The notes under the pieces were generated by a model. The model saw nothing but the letters and a program-made list of their open reading frames with translations, made no database searches and was not told where the DNA came from. Position numbers and translations under genes: made by a program. A stretch of DNA of 64,000 nucleotides from Symsagittifera roscoffensis (Eukaryota > Xenacoelomorpha > Acoela > Convolutidae). This document shows positions 34,251 through 45,300 of the stretch, one piece after another (position 1 is the first letter of the stretch; every line of letters starts with the position of its first letter). The stretch covers positions 35,738,052 to 35,802,051 of the forward strand of contig NC_087062.1 in NCBI RefSeq assembly GCF_963678635.1, written 5' to 3'.

Positions 34251-35479
34251 ATGTGCAAATGTATAAAAAAGGCAATAATCACATTCGCCTTAGCAAAAAT
34301 CCTTTTAATTCTTTTCCTTGAAGAATACTACAATAAACATAAATTTTTTCACTAGGAAAAATCAATCAGAATACCTTCAAAAATTGCTAACCAACAATCA
34401 CACAATCAGTCTTCACCGACATCATCCCAAGAAAACCCGACAAAACCTACAACTACCCAAAACCCCCAAACATCCACACGAATTTCTTTCCAAGATAACC
34501 TATACACTTTTGAAGAACGACACGCTCGCTTATCTGAACCATTAGAACCAGTTCAGCGACAGGCACCTCTAAGTGAACCAACATATAACTTGTACCCAAC
34601 ATTACACAAGAATTAAGTAGAATAAGAAGTATTAGTCAAAACCAAAATACACTTGAAATAAATAGACAAATTATACATCCACGACGAAATAGAAATTTCC
34701 AAACCCCCCGAGTTCATTTTGATATACCCCAATTCCCATCACCAATTACTCCAGACAAAAGCACATTACCAGAAACCCCTACACTTCTTTCACAACGTAG
34801 CACCTCAAGTATACCCTCAGATTACTTAGGTTCAACACCAACATCTGAACAAATACGTGACAATCCCTTTAACCCCCCCAACCAAACATCACGACTACCA
34901 TATTGGACAACACACTCAATCACACAAGGTGAACCAAATTTAATAAATGACCCAATAGATATTTCTACGGATACAACAACATCATCATCACTACCAGAAA
35001 CATTATCACTATCATCAACACCATCAATAAGCCAGATTTCACCGACGCCTTTCCCCCTAAATTTTCCAAATAACCTCGACGCTAGATATCGAGAACAATT
35101 ATCAACAAATCTCCCTTTAAGATTAGATTGGAACACGTTCACAGCACCCCCACCATTATTTGGACAACATCCAGAAAGTAACCGACTCCACAATAGGGTA
35201 CTCCATAGACTACAATATAGACAAGACATTCGTGACCATAACATCCAAACACTCCAACAAAATAGCCTACAATTAAAATTCGAAATCACGGTTAAACTTA
35301 ACAACATTGTTCAACATCCTTACCCATTAAACCCACCCAATATAACAGCTCAATCGCTACCACCACCATTTATAACAACTGATGTAATATATAAGTACGA
35401 CAGATATACCAAAAAGACAATTGGTTACATCACATTGTATAACCCATACTCAGGATTATCATACACTTGTATATTCTAA
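34251..35479 (+). pseudogene. Ser/Thr/Pro-rich ORF ahead of env, unrecognised
   Basis: Starts at ATG 34251 with a hydrophobic segment (ITFALAKILLILFL), a likely signal or anchor. After one in-frame stop and a frameshift near 34600, an ATG-less open frame runs 34589-35479 (297 codons). Its first part is rich in Pro, Ser and Thr (TPETLSLSSTPSISQ-like stretches), its second part more globular, ending GYITLYNPYSGLSYTCIF. It overlaps the env start by 13 nt. Could be a second surface glycoprotein, an env-leader polypeptide, or a mucin-like accessory protein. No family recognised. Confidence 0.5.
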
Positions 35480-37923
35480 AAATATTGATATTTCAACAAA
35501 TCTTTTTTCCAATATTTTCCGATCAAAACACAAATCCTTCTCCCCGCACAGGACCCAAGGACTTATTAGTAACACACTACGATTGTGAAGAAAATGAACA
35601 AAAAACACTACACAAAAATGCAATAAATCAAGTATCACAATGCGAAACGGAACCACAAGCTATAGAAACTACAAATGTAATAGCGACACTGTATTCAAAA
35701 ACCCGAGCAACAACAGTCGCAGGATATAAATTTACAGCAACATTTTCCGAAAAGAAAGTACATTGTTCACAAGTTTCAAACGGAAATAAAAACCGACTTG
35801 ACCACGAATCATTCTACCAAAGTAATATAGAACGAATTCTACATCTAAATCCCGATGATTGTAAAAACGAGCTACTCAGATTAGATAACACAAGAAATAA
35901 AAACACCGACAGAAAACTAGTATATTTTCAAATCTTTGCCGATTCTGTACATCAAGCAGAACTTGAAAGATATCAAGGACATATACAACTAGATGAAAAA
36001 TACCCATACAACGGCGCACACGGAAGATTAACTTATGACATACACGATCAGCACCGGATACCACACATTGGTATAAATAATTCATCAAACTGCAAAGCAG
36101 ACACAAAAAACAAAGGATATCAAGAAATAATGTTTTTCGATTGGAAAACACAACTTGAAAAAATACAACTCACACGAGATTTATCCGACAACACAATGAT
36201 CTATCAAGGAATTAGATTACCTTGTAAAAACGATCAAAGTTATTGTGATCCTACAACAAGGACACAAGCAACAATTGTTTGGTTTCCCGAAGATACATGC
36301 ACAACATTTCAAGTAGCAAAAATATTTCAAACACCGCTTGTCCCCTTGGATCCCTACACCGCTCATATGGGCTCGAATGATAAAATTTCACGAAAAATAT
36401 TTTATACAATCAATTCCATATGAACAAGTCCATCCATCACGAAAACAAAGTACTGATTTTCGAAATCTCCATAATGTATAAAATAAATTAACACGTTTCC
36501 AAATATATCAAGAAACAGAAATTGCATGCAAATACAGAAACCAACTTTACAAAACACAATATTCTGAAAAACTAGTTGAATACGAAAAAGGTTTCGACAT
36601 GACCACTGGAAAAAAAATTGACCCTTATGCCACAGCTCACCCTCTACACGAAGGAACATCATATATACCAGTTAACTTTCAAAAAAGCAATGGACAACCT
36701 GGTGGAAAACTAAAGCCACATGATACTAGAAGCACACGTTTATAAGACCTATCACTAATGAATAACACTTATTTTGGTAATATCCACTATGATATCCACT
36801 TAGATATGAAGTTAGACTACACGATTAGTCGAATTTTTCCAGAAATGTCACTCTCTGAATTAGAAACACTTCACCAACTATGCGAATTAGAAAGGACACA
36901 AATCCTACAATCACTCGCACTAGCAGTATTAAAAATAGCCTACGCAGGATATTTATTATCAGGAAATAGATCAAATTTTCTAGACTACGAAGGAAACATT
37001 CTATGGTTTTATACCTGTACCAAAAAAGTATCACCACTATATGTTTTTGAAGATAAACGATGCTATAAAAGAATCCCTATCTTTTATAAAAAATAAAGTA
37101 CATTTCGTTGACACACTTTCAAGACGAACATATTTCTGGGATACCGCAGTCCCATGTGGATCAGAAAAAAGCCACAATGTAGTACAACTGAACCCTGATG
37201 AAGATAAATATTATCTTCTTACCCCATACCCCACATTAATGCAATCACTCAAAAAATTTTCACCCGAAAGGATTAGAGCTATTGCTCGAAACCCAAATAT
37301 CGACTTACAATCAATTGGAATATATTCAAAATCAGATATCCAACACCACATTCCAAGAATTATTAACACAAATGGACACTATACAAAGACAATCAATTGA
37401 TCAAAATCTACGAAAACTTGCCGAAACCGCAGGATTTGCAGATATTCATACTCAAGATTATAGCGGATACTTTAAAGACATTAAAGACTATATATATCTA
37501 AACGGTGAAAAATACAGACCTCAAGATATTTCACCTATAACTATTTTAGCTTTGTTACCCTAAAAAATGAAATTCTCGATTTTCTAGGATGGCCCTATTA
37601 CATCTTAGAAAAATTAACCATCCTATACGCAATGTTTAACTTTATAGGATTTCTTTTTTCACTTCTAAAAGAAATCTATAACACATGCGCCATACCTACA
37701 CAAGTAAATAGACAAGCAAGTGTAGCACGCATACTATTTGCAGGATTTTTTGGAATTTTTTCATCATCAATAAATAAAATTCTTCTAGACGCACAAATAA
37801 AAGAATATAATACAAAAATAGCGACAAGACAGAACACATATGACGAAGAACATAATAACATAGAAGTAACACCTACCGCACCACAGTTGCCACCCCTACC
37901 ACATAACCATCCATTATCCTAGT
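35467..37923 (+). pseudogene. env: Envelope-like glycoprotein
   Basis: Open 35467-36423 from an ATG with a hydrophobic leader (ILKILIFQQIFFPIFS). Cysteine-rich ectodomain begins with HYDCEEN. The gene then changes frame near 36405, near 37065, near 37370 and before 37632, with extra stops near 36480 and 36741. The later pieces include LCELERTQ, AGYLLSGNRSNFL, SPERIRAIARNP and YYLLTPYP, and the C-terminal part has hydrophobic stretches (FNFIGFLFSLL and ARILFAGFFGIF) near 37635-37785. This order resembles the chuvirus-type glycoproteins known as Env in some invertebrate LTR elements; that assignment is from memory of the family. It would mediate membrane fusion. Broken here. Confidence 0.65.
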
Positions 37924-38107
37924 CCCACGTAATTTCCGAAACCTAGCAATAACACATAAACTAAATTTTAGACCAAACATATCGCAAAGTCCCATACAAC
38001 ATATAATGACACATCATTCACAAAATGATAATACATATGAACAAATTATAGAACAACCCCAAACCACCGCTTTTCAGTCTCAAAATAATCATTTTTTTTA
38101 GCCCACG

Positions 38108-39907
38108 ATGAGCCGACAACTTGGATCCCTACACCGCTCAAATTCCCACCCAACCAATCTCCACACTCCAATCCCAATAACCCCACTTTTTATTTTCCCA
38201 CCACCCAATTTTCCAACTATTAATATATCATCAAGCATGAATTCGGATACTAACTCAGATATTTCAGTTTTATACTCCATCTCACAACTTAATAACTCTG
38301 ATATAGAAACCCCTGACGAATTTGCAGACTCCGAACCATCTCCATCCAATAATTTTCAAACCAACTCCTCAGTTTTTTCAAAACCCCCTTTTCAACCAAT
38401 CCCGCCAAATAACCCACTCCCATCGATTTCTACACCCTCTTATGCTTCACAAGTCACCCCAACCTACTCTTCATTTCATTCAGACCGATCATCCAATTCT
38501 CCAGATGCTCCCCAAATCTCCCAGGAACTAGATAATTTTATCACCCTACAACAACAACCCTTCCACCTTGAAAATTCCACCATAAATCAAATTTCATCCA
38601 CAATAGAATCCTCAAACCCACCTACTCCTACACCCTCCTCAGCTTACACTGCATCATTAGCACAATCATCCACATCCACCGAAACATCGACTAGCACTCA
38701 CCGAGCTTATCGCACTTTTAAACAAAAATTCCCGAATCATCCATTCCCTACTAAACCCAGAACAGCCTGCAAATATATTAATCACCCACAACACACCAAC
38801 ACGAAAGATTTTCTAGCAATCACCTTACCCTCATTCCCACAATATACTTTAAACACATCTAACGACACTAACGACACACGTAGTTTTGTAGATGAACATG
38901 TTTTAATGACGACACTTCACTGGACAGCGTAATACCATTTTACTAATCCCCTTTGCCTGCCACTATCTAGTACTCATAATGATATAGAAAAGAATAAAGA
39001 TATGTTATATAGACTCACCGCAACACTAACACCTAGACAATTTACTTATGTAGGATATAGAAAATTACTAAAAACATTCACTGCACCTCGAGCTAATGAA
39101 TTTACAATAGAATATTACGACCATTATATCACCGAACTAATCAAGACCAATTTCTGGATGACGACCGCTTCGCTAACCCACAACTAACAGAAAGATTCTT
39201 CATCAAAACGTCATATGTATTCACACTTAATATTTTTGATAGAAAACATGATCACATCATTTCTGAAGCACTAAATGATATTCAAGCTTACGAAAGTTTT
39301 AAAGAAAAATTTCAGTTATTTTCACTAACCTTTCACTTCCTTGCACGCGATTTGCACTGTTCACACGACATTATGTTACGCACTAAACAGACTCATACAT
39401 ATACATACTATCGCTTCAAACAAAATCATTTTGATTTACACACTCCATCAAGACAACCACACCATCGTTTTCAGTTTCTTAACTCGAAGTACACTTCACC
39501 ATTTTTTCTTAATTTCACCTATTGCATCAAGGATACTAACCTCCAAGGCATTCTCCGCAATTATGACCCAATAACACCAATTGTATATATTTTGTCCCAT
39601 CACGAAGACCTTTAACGCCGAAGAATCCAGACCCTTCCTTATTCCACATGAATTTATCCAGCCTATAGAAATCCCAATATTAGAATTTATTCACAATACT
39701 AAATATAATGACAAAATTATAACCTCATTCAAAACACAACTTATGAGTTTACAGTAGGCACCGACGAACTAAAAACCATTAGAGCACTTCAATTTCTTTG
39801 GCCACTGCTCCAAACTAAAAACATCATTCCCATACTAGCAAAATTACTAACAAATTCGGACATGATACACGACATCTTCCCCCACGGCTTTCTCCCAGAC
39901 AATTAAC
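38108..39907 (+). pseudogene. Accessory protein downstream of env, unrecognised
   Basis: Open 38108-38932: residues 1-200 are rich in Ser, Pro, Thr and Asn (disordered), followed by a basic, more ordered part (HRAYRTFKQKFPNHPFP). After breaks it continues at 39002-39187 (YVGYRKLLKTF), 39190-39615 (FTLNIFDRKHD, QGILRNYDP) and to about 39907 (IRALQFLWPLLQTK), each in a different frame. Together about 590 codons. A gene this size after env is unusual for a Ty3/Gypsy element. It stops two codons before a perfect splice donor. I recognise no family; nuclear regulator or captured host gene are guesses. Confidence 0.5.
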
Positions 39908-39909
39908 AG

Positions 39910-39994
39910 GTAAGTATAATTTAAAAATATTCTTGACAAACGAATTTAAACTAGTACTAACCATTCTTTATTCATGTTTCTTTTACATTTTTAG
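39910..39994 (+). other. Candidate spliceosomal intron after the accessory ORF
   Basis: CAG|GTAAGT at 39907-39915 is a textbook donor. A pyrimidine-rich tract ending TTTTACATTTTTAG at 39994 is a good acceptor. An 85-bp intron fits small-intron invertebrates. Confidence 0.5.
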
Positions 39995-41188
39995 TCTTCA
40001 TACCACGATCATCTGCAAAAAACAGAAAAGAAAAATAAAAAATAAACTTGTTAAAATTCTTCTAAACTTCATTAATATTTTACACAAGATAATATGATAA
40101 AATTCATATCAAATGTAGTAAATTAATTTATAAATTGTTTCCCCATAAAGCAGTAAGTTTATTTGAAAATGAAACGATAAACGAAACAGTAAACGATGAA
40201 AATTTATAACTTTAAATTTCCCCCAAAAAATAGCAGTAAAATTGAAATTCTATGTAATAAATTGATACAATGAAAATGCAGTACTAACCTTTTGATATTT
40301 TCATTCATTCGCACAAGAATTCTATCCAAACTCGCACAGCTCGCCCACGAAGAATTGTTTAAATAATGATTTTAAGTTTTCACACTTAACAACTCTAACA
40401 CACGATAACAAGTTTCAAACTTTTCTTTAACCCGGTTGGAAAGGAATTATATACTAAACCAAACTAACCAATGCAGCTTACTAAACACCACAAATCATAA
40501 AATAACAGCATGACTAAGAAAAGAAAACCAACGGTACCCAAACCGGATTAACCCAGTTTAAAACTGGATAATTTATTCTTTTGAAGACTATTATAAAGTC
40601 TAAGAAAGAAATAATAAAACACAAAAAAGTCGCAAGACAAACCCATAACAAAAACAATTTGATTTTTGAAAAAAGGGCACAACCAAAGAAACATAAGAAA
40701 GACCAACATAAAACCAACATAAAACGTCCCAACATCACATAAGAGGACCTCTCAAAGAAATCGCACAAAATCATACTCCCACTCCTGGCCTAACCCACCA
40801 GAGAGGACGTCCTGAGCATGCTCTATAGCCGGCCTAACCCACCGCGCTACATCCACGTTTTGTGACCACACTTCTATTTTTAATAAGAGGTACTCAAGGG
40901 TGAGTAACTCTTCAAAATAACCGAACTAAAACAAAATGCTTTTGTGAAAACAACTAACTAAATTCATGATTAAAAAACCGAACTAATAAAATTTTATAAA
41001 ATGTAAATCATACCCTGCAGTATATAGATCAACACACAACAACAAAGACAAACATCTAAAGAAAAAATGATCCCATCACACTCGAACAAGAATGGCTAAC
41101 CACAACCGATATGCCGTCCACAATCACAACTCAAAGGATTTAGAGTACAACTTGGCTTCGCAGAAAAGGACTTCATTGAACTAGACCA
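39995..41188 (+). other. Non-coding 3' region of the giant element
   Basis: 1.2 kb, A-rich, no long ORF. It holds two 'GGCCTAACCCACC' direct repeats (40787-40799 and 40833-40845) and a local run of AACCCGGT/AACCGGATT words. Confidence 0.45.
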
Positions 41189-41380
41189 ATGACCACCTCG
41201 ATGTTCAAGTATACGTACAGATCCGAGTTACACACGATCTCCACGCCATTCCCAGACGAGGTTGAACACAAAACAAGTTCTCTACATAATACAGAAAAAC
41301 CTGTCACAGCAAACCATTTTGAAATCAGATTGATTTCATTGGGAAACACAGTCGTTGTCACAAGAAGACACAACGATTGA
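41189..41380 (+). CDS. Possible small ORF before the 3' LTR
   Basis: 63 codons (for example DEVEHKTSSLHNTEK) with more even base composition than the preceding kilobase. No motif. It may belong to the element or be chance; the polypurine tract expected before the LTR is not obvious (GAATGGG is the nearest). Confidence 0.25.
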   Translation: MTTSMFKYTYRSELHTISTPFPDEVEHKTSSLHNTEKPVTANHFEIRLISLGNTVVVTRRHND

Positions 41381-41521
41381 TGCCCCTCACTCCAGCGTCC
41401 TGGAACTTCTCTAACAAGAGAAACCGGACAAGAATATGATGTTCGCCAAATACCAACGTTCATCATCCATCCTTTGAATTGCAGAAAGATAATTCTAAAA
41501 ACTCTGTAAAACCCGAATGGG

Positions 41522-41923
41522 TGGAACCTGATCTAAACTATATTTATGATTGGATAAATTAGATATTTTACCACTGTAAAGTATTTAATATTGACCAATC
41601 ATGTTCCATCTAACTAACAACCCACTTATTTGTAAGTGCTGAAATTACTTGTAATTTCAGCACCAGAGAGGTTTGAATTTAACTTAGAAATTAGTTGTAT
41701 CTCCAAGAGAACTTCAGCTGCCGCAACAAACCAGTACACCCTAGATCTATTGAGCCAAGCAGAGACTAGTTAAACACCCTGAGACTAGAAAGTATAAGAG
41801 TAAGATTAGGATCGGTATTAGACAAAGAAGTTGCACGAATCTATCCGGCCGAAAATAAGATAGCGTGACGAGCAGACGGTGTCCGAAATTACTCTATGAG
41901 TTAACCAGATCGGTCCTAACTCA
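41522..41923 (+). repeat. 3' LTR (402 bp)
   Basis: About 97% identical by eye to the 5' LTR, with an 8-bp deletion near 41881. Includes the invariant 28-nt palindrome at 41636-41663. Followed directly by TTGC, the target duplication. Confidence 0.95.
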
Positions 41924-41927
41924 TTGC

Positions 41928-42115
41928 TGCAAAAGTTTGGTGCGAGTTTGATTCAACGAGATTCAAAGCCTTTGTGGACAAACACATGGAATTACCGAAA
42001 GAAGGTTCCCTGTAAACAACTGCGGATGCCGTGAAACAGGAAAGGAAACTGATTACAAAGTTTGAGATTATCAGTTTGAGTAAAATAAAAAAAATTGACC
42101 GCAAATTGAACTTTT
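41928..42115 (+). pseudogene. 3' part of the interrupted ORF
   Basis: Continues the frame of 22856-23072 for about 28 codons (KFGASLIQRDSKPLW...) to TGA near 42014; an adjacent frame then runs to TAG at about 42114 with a Lys-rich tail. Probably a frameshifted exon end or older transposon ORF. Family not recognised. Confidence 0.35.
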
Positions 42116-42149
42116 AGATCAGCTGTCTGTTGTTGTTTGTTGTCACTGT

Positions 42150-42440
42150 TTTGAATTCATTCTTTCAGTGCTGTCTTTGCAATTTCTTAGCGCTGATTTT
42201 GAGATTTTTCCGAATTTTTTTGTCTTTTTAGTGCTATTTTTGCATTTTTCAGTGATGTTACAATGCTGATTTATCTCTGTTGCAGTGCTGTTACAGTGCT
42301 GATTTGTCTCTGTAACAGTGCTGTTTTTTTTATCGCTGATTTATATCTGATCAGAGATCAATTGACGCTGGTGCAGTACTGTAACAGTATTGTTTTTGGT
42401 ACTGAACAGTACTGCAACAGTACTGATTTTATCTGCAATA
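42150..42440 (+). repeat. Degenerate CAGTGCTG repeats
   Basis: Many variants of 'ACAGTGCTG', 'TGCTGATTT.TCTCTG' and 'CAGTACTG' at irregular 15-35-bp spacing; low-complexity expansion without coding value. Confidence 0.65.
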
Positions 42441-43116
42441 TCAATCCGGGATGCTTTACCACATATTTTTCATTACTCAAAACACTTTACTCAACTGCAA
42501 TCAGCTAATTAACAAAATGAACAGGCATTTTGAATGAATTAACCCTGAACGGAAACTTTTAATTCAACAAAAATTAGGGTTCGGTTTTGAACAATATTGA
42601 TTTATAATTGCGTCTGACATAAGCCCAAATTAACTCCAAAGTTTTGAAGTAGTAGCTATTTTTTCTTTAATTATCAGCTAACACTTAACATTACATGAAT
42701 ATAAATTTCAAACATAAGTGCAGCGTTGAAAAATTCTTGAAATAATCTTGAGAAATTCTCGAATAATCTTCTTCAACGTTTTAAGCAAACTAAATTTGAA
42801 CATAACACTGTTTCTCTGAACATGAATTCATTCAAAATAATTTAGCAAAAACTGAACAACTGCGCGAACAATTATAGCAAAACTTTGAAATTTACAGACA
42901 TCGAAACTTCGAGCAGCGCGGCTGACTTGACCACCAGTTTTCAGCAAGCAAACTGTAAATCTAATCAGAAACCCAACTTAAAATCGTTTCTAACAAAATA
43001 CTTCTCCCGGATTTAGACAGTTTGTCTTGAACAATTTTGTAACATTTTTTAGATACACTTGTCACTTGTCCTTTGAAAAAATTAAATTTCCTCAGATTTT
43101 CATTCGGCTTTTATTG
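42441..43116. other. Gene-free stretch
   Basis: No supported ORF or repeat. Confidence 0.4.
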
Positions 43117-43605
43117 TTCCGAATTTCGAAGAAAGTGACGGAATATTTGTACTCGAAGTAGTTTTTTTTTCAGACGAAGTTCAATTTTTTATGTCAGCGG
43201 AAATGGTTATATCATTTTTATATCATGTTAATATTATTTTTATATTCTGAAAGGTATTGTCGTCATGAGATCAAACTTGAAAATATATCACGTACTTCAC
43301 CTGTGGTCATTTTTAACAAAAGATATGGCGGTTTAAAGATTGTCATTTTGGCCTATTTGGGACATTTGATGAGGGATATTTCGCGCTTTTAATGCGTAAG
43401 CGGAGATTTAATCCGTCTTAGAAGTCGTTCAAAATTGGTTGAAAGAAGGTTGATTTGCCATTATCGATTTGTTACTAGTAGCAATATCTACCACTTTGTA
43501 CTTATATGGTTTCATTTAAAAAAATTTTTTTTTTGAAAAACTCATCAATTTTTAGTGGGCGAACACTACTTCATAGAAATTATAAGGTAGTCGAACTAGT
43601 CTTGT
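43117..43605 (+). repeat. Hairpin-ended dispersed repeat, diverged copy
   Basis: TTCCGAATTTCGAAGAAAGTGACGG start, family centre including 'AATGCGTAAGCGGAGATTTA', and a shortened 3' end 'AGTCTTGT'; the 3' hairpin is lost. More diverged than the copies at the left end. Confidence 0.65.
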
Positions 43606-43625
43606 TCCATTTTGTAATAGACGCC

Positions 43626-43965
43626 TCCTGGCACCGTTTCTTGGGAAGCCCTGAAATGCAAACCGACTCAAATTTACAAACGAGGCAAATTGCGCTGTTA
43701 GATTTTTGTCGGATGTCTTTTCTCAAAAATGCGGCGAAAATTTTTGTTGAAAATGACTCAATTTACGATTGCTTCTTTTATATTGGTAACTGTTTGAAAG
43801 CAATCAAAAACTGTTTGAAAGTTTTTTCTTTAAATTGAATTGAGTTAGTTCATAGTCTTAACAACCGGATACAGTAGCGTAGAAAGTATAAGACATGTTG
43901 GAAATAAAGTTGCAATAAAAAGAAGCCGGATAAAAACAGGTTATGAGGAGACAGATCTATAGAGC
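43626..43965 (+). repeat. Dispersed duplication, copy A
   Basis: Matches 44931-45300 in the words CTGAAATGCAAA, 'AATTGCGCTGTT', 'GAGTTAGT', 'TTAACAACCG' and 'ATAAAAACAGG'. Both copies are diverged and in the same orientation. The ORF at 43506-43838 crosses the boundary of two repeats and is not supported as a gene. Confidence 0.5.
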
Positions 43966-44930
43966 ATCAAATGTTTCACGTTGTGGCTTTAAGTTTGTAT
44001 ATTTCAAGACCTTTTCAACATTATAGGTAAAACTTTGGTATGAATTCTTGAGTATTTTCAAACAACAATTATAGATCGAATATACACAAAATCTATCATG
44101 GATTTTGCATGAAATAAGATTGAAAGGAAGCGGTTAATTGGAAGAAAACGAAGATTTTGGTCTAAAACACTCGATTTCTAATTGAGTTTGAAAAAATCGA
44201 TTAAAGACAAAATTTTCAAACATATCCCACGTTTTTCTTCAATTTTCAGCTTACATTCATCAAAGCATGTTTGAAAGCATTTAGAGAAGTGTAACATTGA
44301 AAGACTAATGAAAAATGAAAGATAAACCATGAATATATCACAATCCTCATGTTGACTTCTAACTTTATCCTTTTCTAACTATCTCTGGACACGAATTTTA
44401 CCACAAAATTGTATAAAAGTCATCAACTGCGAGAAGTTTCATAGCAGAATTTTGACATCTAGAGAGATCCAGTACTCTTTGAGCAAGGGTGTGACCATAA
44501 CGTCAAAATCTCGGCAGACAAAACTGATGCCCAAAACTTTATGAAAGGCTCCAGCGAAAACTGCATGACATCTTTGGCAATAGCAAGCGCAGTTCAGATT
44601 TGCGAACCGAATATTTTCGTTCACCTAGAGTTAGTCTGATCATAACTTCAAAATGAAAACTAAATCACTAGAATTGCTGAATTCGTGATTTCAAAAATTT
44701 TAAATTCGTGAAACCAACGAAGTTTTAAACAAATGCCTTTTTTAAATTGAAATTCTTTTCTCTGAGCTAAGCCAGCTTGTCCTTATCATTTTTCTGTAGT
44801 TGATTTTTGTAGAGTTTTTCGGCAAGATTTTTTTGTCAATAATTTTATCTGAGAAAAGAAAACTTTTTTTTTATTCCTTTTCATTTCAATTACCAAATCC
44901 AAATTTTGTATTAAGTCCCTCTTTGCGCCG
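43966..44930. other. Gene-free stretch
   Basis: No supported ORF or known repeat; a 61-codon minus frame at 44439-44624 shows no features. Confidence 0.4.
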
Positions 44931-45300
44931 TTTTGAGGAAGGTCTGAAATGCAAATTCATGACTCGAATTAATAAATGAGCCAGATTGCGCTGTTTTTCT
45001 AATGTTTTTTTTTATAAAAACTATGCTTTTGATTATTTTGTTAAATTATTTTGATTATTTGGGAATTGTGTTTGCTCAATTAATGTTCACAATAAAATGA
45101 AACAAAATCAAACAACAGTTTTTTTTTGCTGTCATCAAAGATAGTAAATTCTTTGAAACGAGTTAGTCGATAGTTTTAACAACCGAATAAAGTAGCATAA
45201 GTAATGGGTAGAAAACTTAGGAAAAATATTGTAATAGAGTGAATGTGTATGGAGGGAAAAAGGGCGGGTAAAAACAGGCGGGTGTAAAAACAGACAGATC
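44931..45300 (+). repeat. Dispersed duplication, copy B
   Basis: Partner of 43626-43965, about 1.3 kb downstream, ending in 'GGCGGGTAAAAACAGGCGGG'. Confidence 0.5.

Larger units (their letters stand above)
23073..41923 (+). mobile_element. Giant Ty3/Gypsy-type endogenous retrovirus-like element
   Basis: 18,851 bp bounded by two LTRs (TGGAACCTGATC...CTAACTCA) and a perfect 4-bp TTGC target duplication at 23069-23072 and 41924-41927. Order on the plus strand: LTR, primer-binding site, 1.6-kb leader, gag, protease, RT-RNase H, integrase with GPY/F module, a Ser/Thr/Pro-rich ORF, envelope-like gene, accessory ORF, candidate intron, long 3' region, LTR. RT-RNase H-integrase order places it in Ty3/Gypsy (Metaviridae). 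The coding strand is A-rich. Roughly a dozen differences between LTRs over ~400 bp suggest moderate age, in line with stops and frameshifts in every gene. Most Ty3/Gypsy elements are 5-12 kb. Confidence 0.93.

Noticed and set aside
40785-40860. tRNA-derived SINE suspected from GGCCTAACCCACC repeats and a GCGCGGTGG complement
   Set aside because: No B box or 3' tail; a short direct repeat only.
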